Source: Verrucomicrobium sp. BvORR034 (lineage in GTDB: Bacteria; Verrucomicrobiota; Verrucomicrobiia; Verrucomicrobiales; Verrucomicrobiaceae). Taken from it: 64,000 nucleotides of DNA. Shown one piece after another: positions 52,731 through 63,300 of the stretch (the stretch's first letter is position 1; every line of letters begins with the position of its first letter). Under the pieces are notes generated by a model. It saw nothing but the letters and a program-made list of their open reading frames with translations. It was not told the DNA's origin and ran no database searches. The translations under genes were made by a program, and so were the position numbers. The DNA is taken from NCBI RefSeq assembly GCF_000739635.1, contig NZ_BATQ01000106.1, forward strand, positions 25,000 to 88,999. Reading direction: 5' to 3'.

Positions 52731-54149
52731 ATGCCCCAGTACGACGCCATCATCATTGGTTCCGGCCCGAATGGCCTGGCTGCCGCCATTCGCCTGGCCC
52801 AGCAGGGATGGAAGACCCTGGTCCTGGAAGGGGCCGATACCGTGGGCGGCGGCATGCGCACCAAGGAGCTGACCAAGCCCTTCCACCTGCACGACGTCTG
52901 CTCCGCCATTCACCCGATGGGGGTGGCGTCCCCCTTCTTCCGGTCCCTGGATCTGGAATCTCACGGGCTACGATGGATTCACCCCGACCTGCCCCTGGCC
53001 CACCCCTTGGACGGAGGTCGGGCCGTGCTGCTCCACCGCTCCCTTCAGGAAACAGCGGCTGGACTGGGAAAAGACAGTGGTCGGTATCGGTTCTTTTTTG
53101 AATCCTTGGCTGCTCATGCCAATGAACTCTATGGGGACCTGCTGGCACCAGCCCGCCTGCCCCGTCATCCCTTGTTGATGGCCCGTTTCGGCATGGGCGC
53201 AGGCTTGCCTGCCAGCGTCTTTGCCCGTTATTTCTCCACACCTGAGGCGCGCGCGCTCTTCGCGGGAAATGCCGGTCACTCGGTCATGCCCTTCCACCTG
53301 CCGCTGACCTCGGCCATCGGCCTGGTTTTGCAAACTGCCGCGCATGCGGGGGGCTGGCCCATTCCCGAAGGCGGCTCGCAGAGCATGGCCAATGCGATGG
53401 TGAGTCTGCTGACCTCCCTCGGTGGCGAGGTGCGGTGCAATACGCCGGTGAAGTCCTTTGCCGATCTGCCAGACGCCCGGGCTTACCTCTTTGACATCAG
53501 TCCACGGAATCTCGCCAGAATGTGCGGCCGTGAGCTCCCGCAAGCCTACCGGTACAAGCTGGAGCGATTCCGTCATGGGCCGGGGGTTTTCAAGGTGGAC
53601 TACGCCCTCCATCACTCCATCCCGTGGGCCAATGAGAACTGCCATCGCGCTGGCACCGTCCACCTGGGCGGCACCCTTGAGGAAATAACCAGAAGTGAAC
53701 GTGATGCCTGGCAGGGGCGCCATTCGGACAATCCCTTTGTCCTGGTCTCCCAACCCTCGATGCTGGACCCCATCCGCGCTCCCGCCGGCAGGCACGTGGC
53801 CTGGGCTTACTGTCATGTCCCGCATGGATCCACGGAGGACCGGCTGGAGGTCATCACCCGTCAGATCGAGCGATTCGCGCCCGGCTTCCGCGATTGCATC
53901 GCTGCCACGTCCACGCTCAATACCAGCCAGATGGAGAGCTACAATCCCAACTACATCGGAGGCGATGTCGTGGGTGGTATCACGGACTGGCGACAGCTCT
54001 TTACCCGCCCCGCCGGCTTGTTTCAGCCCTACGCCACTCCCCACCCAAAAATCTACCTCTGCTCGGCATCCACCCCTCCTGGAGGAGGCGTTCACGGCAT
54101 GTGCGGCTACTGGGCAGCCGAGTGCGTTTTGAAGCGCGTTCGCAAGTAA
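52731..54149 (+). CDS. Phytoene-desaturase-like FAD-dependent oxidoreductase
   Basis: A protein of about 472 residues with the N-terminal dinucleotide motif AIIIGSGPNGLAAAIRLAQQ (G-x-G-x2-G), LVLEGADTVGGGMRTKEL, and a C-terminal FAD motif YLCSASTPPGGGVHGMCGYW, characteristic of the phytoene desaturase/PYROXD2-like family. No carotenoid genes are adjacent, so the substrate is unknown. An alternative ATG at 52713 would add six residues. The gene is 47 bases from the cupredoxin gene and may or may not belong to its operon. Confidence 0.88.
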   Translation: MPQYDAIIIGSGPNGLAAAIRLAQQGWKTLVLEGADTVGGGMRTKELTKPFHLHDVCSAIHPMGVASPFFRSLDLESHGLRWIHPDLPLAHPLDGGRAVLLHRSLQETAAGLGKDSGRYRFFFESLAAHANELYGDLLAPARLPRHPLLMARFGMGAGLPASVFARYFSTPEARALFAGNAGHSVMPFHLPLTSAIGLVLQTAAHAGGWPIPEGGSQSMANAMVSLLTSLGGEVRCNTPVKSFADLPDARAYLFDISPRNLARMCGRELPQAYRYKLERFRHGPGVFKVDYALHHSIPWANENCHRAGTVHLGGTLEEITRSERDAWQGRHSDNPFVLVSQPSMLDPIRAPAGRHVAWAYCHVPHGSTEDRLEVITRQIERFAPGFRDCIAATSTLNTSQMESYNPNYIGGDVVGGITDWRQLFTRPAGLFQPYATPHPKIYLCSASTPPGGGVHGMCGYWAAECVLKRVRK

Positions 54150-54196
54150 TGGGCGGGCCAGTGCGCCCGCTTGCGCAGGGCATTTTCACCAGTAGG

Positions 54197-54868
54197 ATGC
54201 TGGACATGAGATCCCTGCGCTGGCCTTCCTGCTTGCTTGGCAGCCTCGTTATTGCCCTGGCCGCCTCATCCCGTTGCCAGGCCCAGGCCATCGTCGAGGG
54301 GCAGATCAGTTCCATTCCCCAGCCGCCGCCCGCCCCCATGGGCCGTTATCAATTGAAAGCGGGCCAGCTCGCTGCTCCCGCCAAGCCCGTGGCAGTCATC
54401 TACCTGGAGGGCGCTCCTCCCACACGCACTGGAAACACGGTCAGCATCATGGGACAGCGGGGTTATCAGTTTGAGCACCATGTCCTGCCCATTCAGACGG
54501 GCACCCGCGTGGAGTTCCCAAACCATGACGAGGACTACCACAATGTCTTTTCCCTCTCCAAGGCAAAGCGTTTCGACCTCGGCCGCTACCGCATGGGGGA
54601 AAATCCTCCCGCCCTGACCTTCGACAAGCCGGGTGTCGTGCGGCTGTATTGCGAGATTCACCAGCACATGCGTGGCGTCATACTGGTCCTGGACACGCCC
54701 CATTTCACAACCACAACGGCGGACGGCAAGTTTCGGCTCAAAGGTCTTCCAGCTGGCACTTACCAGTTGAAGGCCTGGCTGGACGAAAAAACCGTGCTGT
54801 CCGCACCGGTCACCTTGAAGGCTGGACAAACCGTCCGGCTGAATTTCGACAGCAGCGCCCGCAAGTAA
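54197..54868 (+). CDS. Periplasmic cupredoxin-like protein with regulatory-like beta domain
   Basis: A 223-residue exported protein with a signal peptide (LGSLVIALAASSRCQAQA). The middle is a cupredoxin: the first copper-ligand region is FPNHDEDYHNVFSLSK (His), and the second is GVVRLYCEIHQHMRGVI, in which Cys, His and Met are spaced as in type 1 blue copper sites (C-x-x-H-x-x-M). The C-terminal 70 residues form a carboxypeptidase regulatory-like beta-sandwich (TTTADGKFRLKGLPAGTYQL). Similar proteins are annotated as methylamine utilisation proteins, without evidence for that role here. ATGs at 54197 and 54206 are both possible. It is followed by the cyclase gene (48-base gap). Confidence 0.85.
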   Translation: MLDMRSLRWPSCLLGSLVIALAASSRCQAQAIVEGQISSIPQPPPAPMGRYQLKAGQLAAPAKPVAVIYLEGAPPTRTGNTVSIMGQRGYQFEHHVLPIQTGTRVEFPNHDEDYHNVFSLSKAKRFDLGRYRMGENPPALTFDKPGVVRLYCEIHQHMRGVILVLDTPHFTTTTADGKFRLKGLPAGTYQLKAWLDEKTVLSAPVTLKAGQTVRLNFDSSARK

Positions 54869-54916
54869 AGCACCGCTGCTCGCCCAACTAGAACGACTTC
54901 ACCCTTCGCATGCCCC

Positions 54917-56767
54917 GTGCCTGCCCTTTCCTACCGCACCAAGCTTGTTCTGGCGATGTCCCTCGTGGTGGCAGCGGTGACTGGGTCCACCATCTTTGTG
55001 ACGGAGCGGCAGGTCCAGACAGGTTATCAACGCCTGTTCGAGGAGCAGTTCCACCACCAGACTCAGGCCTTCGCCGAGCAGCGCGCCCGACAGCTTCAGG
55101 AGCTCTCCGCGCTCTGCAAAACCACCGCTGAAAAGGTGCGCGTTGTCTCGGCCATGGAGGAGGCCCTGGCATCGAACGATCCCGATCTCCTGTATGACAA
55201 CCTGGATGTGGAAGGCCTGGCCCTGATCAACCGGCAGGCAACCGTGGCCTCCGAGGAACCATCAGGCAGCACTCCCGCAGACGGGGCCACAGCCATGGTG
55301 GTGGATGCCAGCGGCCACCCACTCGTGCCGACCAAACCACGCAGCTACTTCCCCACCTTCCTAGATGTGCAGCAGGGCAAACCCGTGGCCCTCTTCAAGA
55401 AACGGCTCACGACCGCTGATCTGCAGCGCCAGGAGATCGGCTATCTGGCCGTGAAACAAACCCGCCAAAAAGGAACACTCCAAACAGGCTTTCACCTGCG
55501 AGAGTTCATCATCACCCCGTTAATCATCGAACCTACCAACGAGCTCCTCGGAGCCATCGTGGTCAGCTATCCGGTCTCTGATCTGACCTCGTCAGCCTTC
55601 CCGGAAGGCATGCAGGAACTGATGAGCGGCATCTGGCTTGACGGCCAGATCTATGGACCCGCGATGCCATTGTCGTTGCATCCCTCCATCAACAGCCGGG
55701 TCGCCAACATGATGCAGCACCTTCCCCAGACGACCGGGGCTCATAGCGATCTCAACCCCTTGTACGATGGGAAGAAGCCCCATCGGCTCTTTATCAAAGA
55801 GATCCCACACAACCCGCTCTTCCCGGCCGCCGCTCAGGTGGGTCTCTACTCTCTGGATGAGGCGATGAAGGAACAGCGGGGCTTGCGTCTGGTCATTCTT
55901 GGGTTCGGCCTGTTTGCCTTAGTGGTGGGCATCGGGTTTGTGATGCTCATCTCTCACGGCTTCAGCAAACCCATCGAGCAACTTGTGCAGGGCACGAACC
56001 GGGTGAGGCAGGGTGACTTTGAAACACCGGTCGAGGTGAAGACACGGGACGAGCTGGGAACGCTGGCGGCATCCTTCAACGAGATGACCAAGGATCTCGC
56101 CCTCAAGGAACGTTACCGCGCTGTGCTCTCCCAGGTCACAGACAAAGAGGTGGCCACCCAGATGATCAGCGGTCAGATCCGGCTGGGCGGTGAAATCCGC
56201 ACCAGCAGCGTCGTCTTCTGCGACATCCGGGGATTCACGACGCTGACGGAGAACATGCCTCCCGCTGAGGTGATCGCCATGCTCAACGAGCACATGACCG
56301 CTTTGAACCGGGTGGTGCACAAACATCACGGCGTCGTGGACAAGTTCGTAGGTGATCTGATCATGGCCATCTTCGGCGCCCCCATGAGCTACGGGAACGA
56401 TGCTCTCAATGCCGCCCACTGTGCCCTGGAGATGCTGCAAGTGCGGACCGCGCTGAATGAGACGTCCACCCACCGCATCGAAATGGGCATCGGACTCGCC
56501 ACTGGTGAGATGCTTGCAGGCTGCATGGGATCGGCCGACCGGTTGAATTACACTGTACTGGGGGAACGGGTGAACTTAGCTTCGCGCCTCTGCTCCAGCG
56601 CTGGCCGGATGGAACTGCTCATCGATCGCAACACCTACGATGCCCTCCCGCCAGATACCATGGTCGAGCCGACCTCACCCCTTGAGCTGAAAGGGTTCAG
56701 CGATCCCGTTCCCGCCTACCGGCTGCTCGCCCTGCCAACGCCTCAACCCACACCGGCCCAAAGATGA
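54917..56767 (+). CDS. Membrane adenylate/guanylate cyclase with periplasmic sensor and HAMP domain
   Basis: A 616-residue class III nucleotide cyclase. It has one membrane segment near residues 9-27, a large periplasmic sensor of about 290 residues, a second segment at about 321-343, HAMP at about 344-395 (FSKPIEQLVQGTNRVRQGDF), and the cyclase domain at about 425-600. Catalytic features are present: FCDIRGFTTLTEN (first metal Asp), HGVVDKFVGDLIMAIFGAP (Lys, second Asp) and NYTVLGERVNLASRL (Asn and Arg of the transition-state site). The Lys and the T in YTVLG favour ATP, hence cAMP. The start is the GTG at 54917; an ATG at 54910 is out of frame. The TGA overlaps the next gene in ATGA. Confidence 0.9.
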   Translation: MPALSYRTKLVLAMSLVVAAVTGSTIFVTERQVQTGYQRLFEEQFHHQTQAFAEQRARQLQELSALCKTTAEKVRVVSAMEEALASNDPDLLYDNLDVEGLALINRQATVASEEPSGSTPADGATAMVVDASGHPLVPTKPRSYFPTFLDVQQGKPVALFKKRLTTADLQRQEIGYLAVKQTRQKGTLQTGFHLREFIITPLIIEPTNELLGAIVVSYPVSDLTSSAFPEGMQELMSGIWLDGQIYGPAMPLSLHPSINSRVANMMQHLPQTTGAHSDLNPLYDGKKPHRLFIKEIPHNPLFPAAAQVGLYSLDEAMKEQRGLRLVILGFGLFALVVGIGFVMLISHGFSKPIEQLVQGTNRVRQGDFETPVEVKTRDELGTLAASFNEMTKDLALKERYRAVLSQVTDKEVATQMISGQIRLGGEIRTSSVVFCDIRGFTTLTENMPPAEVIAMLNEHMTALNRVVHKHHGVVDKFVGDLIMAIFGAPMSYGNDALNAAHCALEMLQVRTALNETSTHRIEMGIGLATGEMLAGCMGSADRLNYTVLGERVNLASRLCSSAGRMELLIDRNTYDALPPDTMVEPTSPLELKGFSDPVPAYRLLALPTPQPTPAQR

Positions 56768-57993
56768 TCGCACTGCCCAGACTCTCGCGAACCACAGACG
56801 CCTGGCTGGCTTGCGCCCTGGGCGCGGCCCTCCTCCTGCTGAGTACAACCGCCCAGGCCATCCCTCTGCTTCCGCCGGATTCCCCGGTGGACGCCACCCT
56901 GAGCGGCTCTCTTGATCTGGAGACCTATTTCATCGACCAGCCAGCTCCTGGCCTGCTATTCACCGATGACGACACTTACCTTGAACCCCGTCTCTCATTG
57001 ATGCTGGACCTCCAGTGGGGCCCGCACTGGAGCGCGTTTGTGCAGGCCCGCGTTGATCGTGGTTTTGATCCAGGCGTGACATCCGATGGCGACATTCGAC
57101 TCGACGAATACGCCATCCGCTGGAGCCCCTGGGGCAACTCCATGGTCAACGTCCAGGTGGGCAAGTTTGCCTCCGTGTTTGGCAACTGGATTCCGCGTCA
57201 CCTCAGCACCCAGAACCCCTTCGTCACCGCCCCTGCTCCGTATGAAAATGTGTTTGGCATCACCGATGCCGCCGTCCCTCTCAGCCGGCAGGCTTTCCTG
57301 GGACGCAAGACGCAGGCAGACAAGAAGAGGGATTGGCTCACCCAGATCTGGGGTCCCTCCTACGCCCATGGTGCCTCTTTGTCCGGAAGGTTGGACCAGT
57401 TTGAGTATGCCTTCGAGATCAAGAGCAACGCGCTTTCCTCCCGCCCCAGTGCCTGGGAAGCAAGGGAGGTGGAGTGGGACCAACCCACAGTGACTGGCCG
57501 TCTGGGATGGAAACCGGATCCCGCCTTTGCGCTCGGCATCTCCGGGAGCACGGGTGCCTATCTACTGGAGGCGGCGGACGCCACCCTGCCTCCCGGGAGC
57601 GATCGGGACGACTTCAAGCAGGACACGGTTGGGATAGACCTGCGCTACTCGATCCGCCATTTCGAACTCTGGAGCGAGCTGATCTTCACCCGGTTCGAAG
57701 TGCCAGGGGTCGGCGATGCAGACCTCGCCTCGTTCTATGTGGAGGGCCGCTATAAGATCACCCCCAGCCTCTATGCCGCCCTGAGATGGAATCAGCAATG
57801 GTTTGACGAGATTCCCGACGGGCGAGGCGGCTCCCCCAGCTGGGACCGCGACCTCTACAGGATCGATCTGGCTCTGGGATACCGTTTTGCCCACAACCTG
57901 CAAGGCAAGGTGCAGTACAGTTATGGACACGAACCCGGCCTGAATGCCAACCGAAGCCACCTGATTGCCACGCAGATTACCTGGACATTCTGA
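56764..57993 (+). CDS. Outer-membrane beta-barrel protein (porin-like)
   Basis: A 409-residue protein with a signal peptide (LACALGAALLLLSTTAQA) followed by strand-like alternating sequence and the C-terminal aromatic motif ATQITWTF, with the terminal Phe needed for outer-membrane assembly. Regular amphipathic strands such as GRLGWKPDPAFALGISGST and RYKITPSLYAALRWNQQWFD support a barrel of about 16 strands. The start codon overlaps the stop of the cyclase gene by four bases, so the two are translationally coupled. With the cupredoxin it suggests a periplasm-to-outer-membrane sensing or transport unit. No substrate is predicted. Confidence 0.82.
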   Translation: MIALPRLSRTTDAWLACALGAALLLLSTTAQAIPLLPPDSPVDATLSGSLDLETYFIDQPAPGLLFTDDDTYLEPRLSLMLDLQWGPHWSAFVQARVDRGFDPGVTSDGDIRLDEYAIRWSPWGNSMVNVQVGKFASVFGNWIPRHLSTQNPFVTAPAPYENVFGITDAAVPLSRQAFLGRKTQADKKRDWLTQIWGPSYAHGASLSGRLDQFEYAFEIKSNALSSRPSAWEAREVEWDQPTVTGRLGWKPDPAFALGISGSTGAYLLEAADATLPPGSDRDDFKQDTVGIDLRYSIRHFELWSELIFTRFEVPGVGDADLASFYVEGRYKITPSLYAALRWNQQWFDEIPDGRGGSPSWDRDLYRIDLALGYRFAHNLQGKVQYSYGHEPGLNANRSHLIATQITWTF

Positions 57994-58016
57994 CCGGGAT
58001 CCCGGCATGGGAGGAA

Positions 58017-59459
58017 TCAGGCTCGCAAGCCGAGCTGGCGCAGCTTTTCCTCGCTCTCCTTCCAGTTCACCTCGTGCGGCAGACGCTGCGACTTCGCGGC
58101 GATGGCTCCGGTAACTCCGGCCGCCTCTCCCATTGCGACTGCATTCCCGGTCACCCGGTAGCTGGCGTGAGAAATGAAGTCACCACTGATGCATCGTCCA
58201 GCCATCATGAGGCCATCCACATCCCGTGCGATCAAGGCACGCAGAGGAATGTCATAGGGCTTCACTTTGATGCCCGTGGCGTGAATGGCCGCCGTCTTGT
58301 TGTGATCTGCACTCGTGGCATGGATGTCCACGCCGAAGGTCACCCGCGCCACACCGTCTTCGTGACGGACACCTTGAATGAGGTCATCCTTTTGCACCGT
58401 GAATCTTCCCGCGATGCGCCGCCCGTCCCTCACACCGATCTGCTCTGCCGTGGCCACGAGTTGCAGCCCCTCCCAAGGGCCGCCCAGACCACGCAGGCCG
58501 TTTACCATTTTGGTCACCTCCGCGCGAGCCCGCACCGTGGCGGTCGTGATGCCCGCTGCGTCAAAGGGCTTCACCCCATACTCGTGGTTCATCATGGCGA
58601 ACAGCAGGTTTCCCCTCACATGCCAGAGGGTCGGTTTGCTGTAGGACGGGAAGTGGCCAAATTTCTCAATCTCAGCCCGGATACGGTTCTTCTTCTCGTC
58701 GTTGGTATTCTCACCGGGCAAAGCCTTGCCAAAGCGAACGAACTCCCGTAGGGACTCCACATCCTTCACCACGAGCAGGGCGTTGAGCGACATGGGCTGG
58801 CAGGGGCAATCCTTCGCTTCACCCAGCTCAAAGGCACAGCCCGCCAGCGCCCCGAGGTCGCCGTCGCCAGTAGTGTCGATAAAGACCGGAGCCCGCCAGG
58901 CTTCCCGGCCGGACTTGGAGTCGGTGACAATCGTCGTCAGGCGGCGGCCCTCCTTGAAGGCGGCGGCAACCCGGGTGTGATATTGGAACTGAACTCCAGC
59001 TTCCACGCACAAGTCTTCCAGCAGCAGCTTCAAAGCTTCCGGGTCATAACAGAAGGCCTTCTCCCCTCCTCCGGTCTTGGCCCCGCGCTCATCCAGTTTC
59101 ACCTTCAACTCTTTGGCCAAACCGGGTTTGTCGAAATCGAGCAGATAGCCCAGCAGACCAGCGGTCCACACCCCGCCCAGACATCCGCGCCATTCAAACA
59201 AGCGCACCTTCGCCCCTGTTCTGGCTGCAGCGATGGCGGCTGCCACCCCGGCCGGACCCGCGCCGCATACGATCACATCTGCGTCATCCGCCAGCGGCAC
59301 CACCTCACCGGGAATGGAAAACTTGCCAGCCGATTGAGTCACCTCCTTCTCCGGAAGAGCTCCTGCATCTGCAGCAGACAACGACGGCACAGTGACACCG
59401 CCAAGGGCCGCGTGGAGAAAGTGCCGCCGGGAAAAGGGATGAGCAGATTCAGGATTCAT
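58017..59459 (-). CDS. Tat-exported FAD-dependent oxidoreductase
   Basis: A 480-residue protein with a twin-arginine-type signal (FSRRHFLHAALGG) and an FAD-binding domain: DVIVCGAGPAGVAAAIAAAR (G-x-G-x2-G), RLFEWRGCLGGVWTAGLLGY, PVFIDTTGDGDLGALAGC and, near the end, RVTGNAVAMGEAAGVTGAIA. This is the FAD_oxidored family frequent in Verrucomicrobia and Planctomycetes, whose members are thought to act on sugars or other periplasmic substrates. The ATG at 59459 precedes the Tat motif. It is convergent with the beta-barrel gene (23-base gap with the palindrome CCGGGATCCCGG at 57994-58005). Confidence 0.88.
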   Translation of the reverse strand: MNPESAHPFSRRHFLHAALGGVTVPSLSAADAGALPEKEVTQSAGKFSIPGEVVPLADDADVIVCGAGPAGVAAAIAAARTGAKVRLFEWRGCLGGVWTAGLLGYLLDFDKPGLAKELKVKLDERGAKTGGGEKAFCYDPEALKLLLEDLCVEAGVQFQYHTRVAAAFKEGRRLTTIVTDSKSGREAWRAPVFIDTTGDGDLGALAGCAFELGEAKDCPCQPMSLNALLVVKDVESLREFVRFGKALPGENTNDEKKNRIRAEIEKFGHFPSYSKPTLWHVRGNLLFAMMNHEYGVKPFDAAGITTATVRARAEVTKMVNGLRGLGGPWEGLQLVATAEQIGVRDGRRIAGRFTVQKDDLIQGVRHEDGVARVTFGVDIHATSADHNKTAAIHATGIKVKPYDIPLRALIARDVDGLMMAGRCISGDFISHASYRVTGNAVAMGEAAGVTGAIAAKSQRLPHEVNWKESEEKLRQLGLRA

Positions 59460-59666
59460 GCAGTCCCCAAGACGTTCTGAAACGACGGAACATTTCAACG
59501 ATGGCGTCTCTTCGGATCCCACCAAGACCGTGCTCCTGCCCATTCTCTGCAACGCCGGGCCCCTCGTTTCTCCAGAACGGGTTGACCAGAACCACCATTC
59601 CATGGAAAATTCCCACGTTGGCACGCGATTGACTGCCGTACTGTTGCCAGATACCCACCTCAGCAT

Positions 59667-60308
59667 ATGAACTGGAAACTGAGCTGCACCGTATTGGGAG
59701 GCCTTGCCCTCACCGTAGCCCATGCAAGCGATCTCACCGAAGCTTTGCGAAAGCTCTCAGACAACGGCCCCACCTACTATCAGCCGCCACCGACGTACCA
59801 CGACAGCCCCGGTTACTACCCCTACGCACCACCGCCTCCGAACATCCCACCTCCCCAGCGCGCTCAACATGCCTATGATGTCGGTTACCGGGTCGGCCAG
59901 GATGACTTCTTGCAGGGGCACTCCAAGCACTTCGTGCGCCATGTCGACCTGTTCGACGATGCCACCCGCGATGCGTTCTCTCACGGCTACGACACCGGCT
60001 ACGACGTCGCTCGGGAAGCCGCCGCCCGACGGGATCGCGAGTATTACAAGGCCAGAGTATCGCCCCAGCCACCCGTGCCCAGTGAGCACTACAAATCCGG
60101 CTACTACCCGTACACCCCGCCCCCCAAGGAGGCGCCCAACGTGGACCGGCAGCGTCATTCCTACGATATCGGTTATCGCGTGGGTCAGGACGACGCCCAA
60201 AAAGGGTTGTCCAAACATTTCCCCCGCCATGACAAGCTCTTCGACAAAGACACGCACGAGAGCTTTGCCGCAGGATACGACAAAGGCTATGAGCGCGCCA
60301 GGAAGTAA
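59667..60308 (+). CDS. Exported tandem-repeat protein, unknown function
   Basis: A 213-residue protein with a signal peptide (LGGLALTVAHAS) and two copies of a unit of about 69 residues at 49-117 and 145-212. Each unit has a Tyr/Pro-rich lead (GYYPYxPPP) and a helical half with the signature DxGYRVGQDD, then SKHFxRHxxLFD and GYDxGY. The repeats share more than half of their residues and are separated by a charged linker. No catalytic motif is recognised and no similar protein comes to mind. It is divergent from the Tat-exported FAD oxidoreductase gene and convergent with the dual-ATPase gene. Confidence 0.75.
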   Translation: MNWKLSCTVLGGLALTVAHASDLTEALRKLSDNGPTYYQPPPTYHDSPGYYPYAPPPPNIPPPQRAQHAYDVGYRVGQDDFLQGHSKHFVRHVDLFDDATRDAFSHGYDTGYDVAREAAARRDREYYKARVSPQPPVPSEHYKSGYYPYTPPPKEAPNVDRQRHSYDIGYRVGQDDAQKGLSKHFPRHDKLFDKDTHESFAAGYDKGYERARK

Positions 60309-60340
60309 GGCTTACGAACAGAGGGCGGCACTCGCATAGA

Positions 60341-63300
60341 TCAGGATACGGGGCGCTGCGCTCTCGCAAGCGCCAGTATTTCCTCGTCAGAGAGTTGGAC
60401 AGGGCTGACGAGGGAGCGTGCTGCTTGCAAGCTGGTCACTGCTCCATCGCGGATGACGTAGAATTGTCCCGGCCCTTGTGCGGGCAATTTCGAGGCCACA
60501 TCAATGCGGGCTTCGCTCAGCATCGGTTTCATCTTGGCCAGGGCTGTGGGTTCTTTCACGCGTCCCACGAACCAGTTGCGGATGTTGTCCTTGGCCTTGT
60601 AGTCAAAATCACCGGGGCTCTGGGTGGCGAGGAACATCCCCAGTCCAGCGGAACGAAAGCGCTTCAAGGCGTTTTCCATAGGTTCCTTGGTAGAGGGTTT
60701 GCTCGTGGCAGGCAGGTAAAGATCCGCCTCATCAAAGAGGAGGACGGCCTGGAGGTTGTCTGAAGGTTGTTTGCTCGCGTAGCGGTTCATCTCCTGGAGA
60801 AACTGCGAAATCCAAAACAGGAGTTTAACAGGCGAGTCGAAGAACTTCGTGCTGATGATCGTCAGCCGCGTTTTTCCGTGGGGCGAGTGAAAGAGCGATT
60901 CCGCGTTCAGTTTCTCCCCCCGCGCTTCCACGAGGTCCGCATTGCCCAGGCGAAGCGTCTCCAGGTCCTGCACCAGCTTTTTGAAGTGTTTGGTGTCGAG
61001 GTAGCCAATGGCATTGATCAGCGTGGCATCCTCGTCGTGAACGATGCCGAGGAGCTTGTCCAGGCTCATGTCAGGGTGCACCTGCGCCAGCACGCTGAGC
61101 GCCTTTTGGAGCACGACCGTCTTGGCGGCGTCATTACCATTCGCTTTGTAGCCCATCATCCCCGCGAGAGCTCCAGCGGTGTGTTTGGCCGCGATGTCAC
61201 GGTCCGTGGGCTTCATCTCGGCCAGCCCGTCCGGAATCATGGGCAGGCATAGCGGGCGACCGTCATCCCGGCCAGGCGTGTAGAGGGTTACCTCGATCGA
61301 CTCGCGCAATTTCGCGCGACGTGCCTCTGCTTCTGGCGAGGGCAAGGGCTGTTGCCAGGCAGCCTCACTGGCGTAGCTGCACAGGTCGCCCTTGCGGTCG
61401 ATGAGCACTGCGGGCACACCAGAGAGCAGCAGGCTCTCGATGAGATTGAGCGCCAGCGTCGTCTTGCCGCTCCCCGATCCGCCGAGAAAGGCGGTATGAC
61501 GGGTGAGCTCCGCGTTGTCAATCGTGACCGGCGACGGGGACAGCTCCTTGGTCATGCCGAGCCACGAGCGGCCTGCGGGCTGGCTCAGCGGAGTAGGCGG
61601 AGCTGCCTCACTAGGTGCATCCGGCTTAGGATCCACCCGGCGAGTGCTTCCAGGCAGGGCGGCCGCGACCTCAGGCGCCGCCGGGAGGTCGTCGAGATTC
61701 AGAATCATGCTGACCGGCCGGAGCTTCGTCAGTGGCGTTTCGCTGAGGAGCCATTCTGCAAATCCCTGGTGGGAACCATGCTGGGCCACAAAGGTCTGCA
61801 TGGCCGCCATGGCACGCCAGTCAGAATCTTCAACGATCGTGCGAGCTCCACCTTCAGCAATGAGTTCGCCCAGCTTCTTGGCAATGACCGTACGAGGACT
61901 CTCTGGAAATGACGTGGTGCGAACGATGACACAACGCCGATCTTGATTTTTGGCCCGCTCTCTTGCAGCAACTACAGCATTCCCCAATGCGCCACCTTGC
62001 GCTTTTTGATTGCAGAGGGTCACCAGCGTCCGGGAAATCACCTGGCCGCTGTTCTCCAGTTGCGTCGCGAGCTGGTCCCCGCCCGCCGACGCTTTGATCG
62101 TCCAGCCATGACCGGGCAGTTCACCGGCAGCTTGGGAGAGTGCCCATGCCAGCAACCCGCTCATCTCAGCCTCGTGCTCAGGGAGCGGCTCCGAATAGGT
62201 CGTATAGTGGTCATTCCACAACTGCTCCAGAACGAGTCCTTCAGATCCGCCAGGGGTTACCTGTCCAAGCGTTCCTTCCGGGCGTCCGACATCCGTGTTC
62301 GCTACTACCGGCCGCTGGCCATCCCTCTGGCTCCGCTCGCGTGCGGCACGACAAAGGTCCAGCACCGTACGTGTCCTAGCTCCCTGTAGTTTTACTGGGA
62401 GGTCCGACACGAAGGGAAAGAGCGGCTCAGTGGTCACAATGTCCGTTCCGGAGTCTTCAAAGAGATGCTCCAGCCGTCGCACGATGATTTTCTCGACTTC
62501 CGCGGCGGTGCGGGTGCCTGTTAGCTTTGCGGGCCCAGGGTTTTTTTCAATTCGATCAAGAAGTGATGCCGTCAGTGACGGCTTCAGTTGGGCATAGAAA
62601 TCTTCAAGGCAAGAGATCACGACGACCAAGGAGGGCACCGCATCGGTGAGTTCGCGCACGACCCGCATGGCGGAGAGAAAACGCGTCTGCACCGGCTCAT
62701 TCAACTCATAGATGTCTTCCAACTGGTCCAGACAAATCACGAACGTGGATTGATCCAAAGCCCAGGCCAGAGCGGCCAAAGACCTGATGACCTCGCGAGG
62801 CCCTCCTTCGCCGTGCAGTGGCGCGATGCCACCCAGTTTTTGCAGGTCATAGTCCGAGAGGGGCCGGCAGCGGAGATACTGCAGAATAAGATTCTTCAAT
62901 TGGGGCTCATCTCGCTGAAGCAGGAGCAGAACCCTGAGCAGATCGGGATGAATGTTCTGCACCTTGAGCCTGGCGATCAGATAGTCGGAACACTCAAACA
63001 CCCACGGCAGATTCAGCTCCCCTTCACGGAGGAACTGAAGCGCACCGGGATCAAAGAGATCCTTGTCTTCCACGAGCGAGTTGGACAAACGTCGAAGGGC
63101 TGTCTGTTCAGAGAGGTCGTCGTCGTAAGACTGGTTTAAGGAGTCAATGATGTTGGTCAGCACATACTGCTCGTAGTTGGCCTCACCGGAGGTCATCTGC
63201 ATGTAGGTGAAGTACCCACTGGCCTTTCGGACGACTTCACTGCGGAAGGCCCGCATGAGGTGGGTCTTGCCCGAACCCGCCTCCCCCAGCAGCAGCAGAA

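Noticed and set aside
57994..58005. 12-base palindrome CCGGGATCCCGG as a regulatory site
   Set aside because: It lies between two convergent stop codons in GC-rich DNA and has no loop or T tract; chance occurrence is likely.
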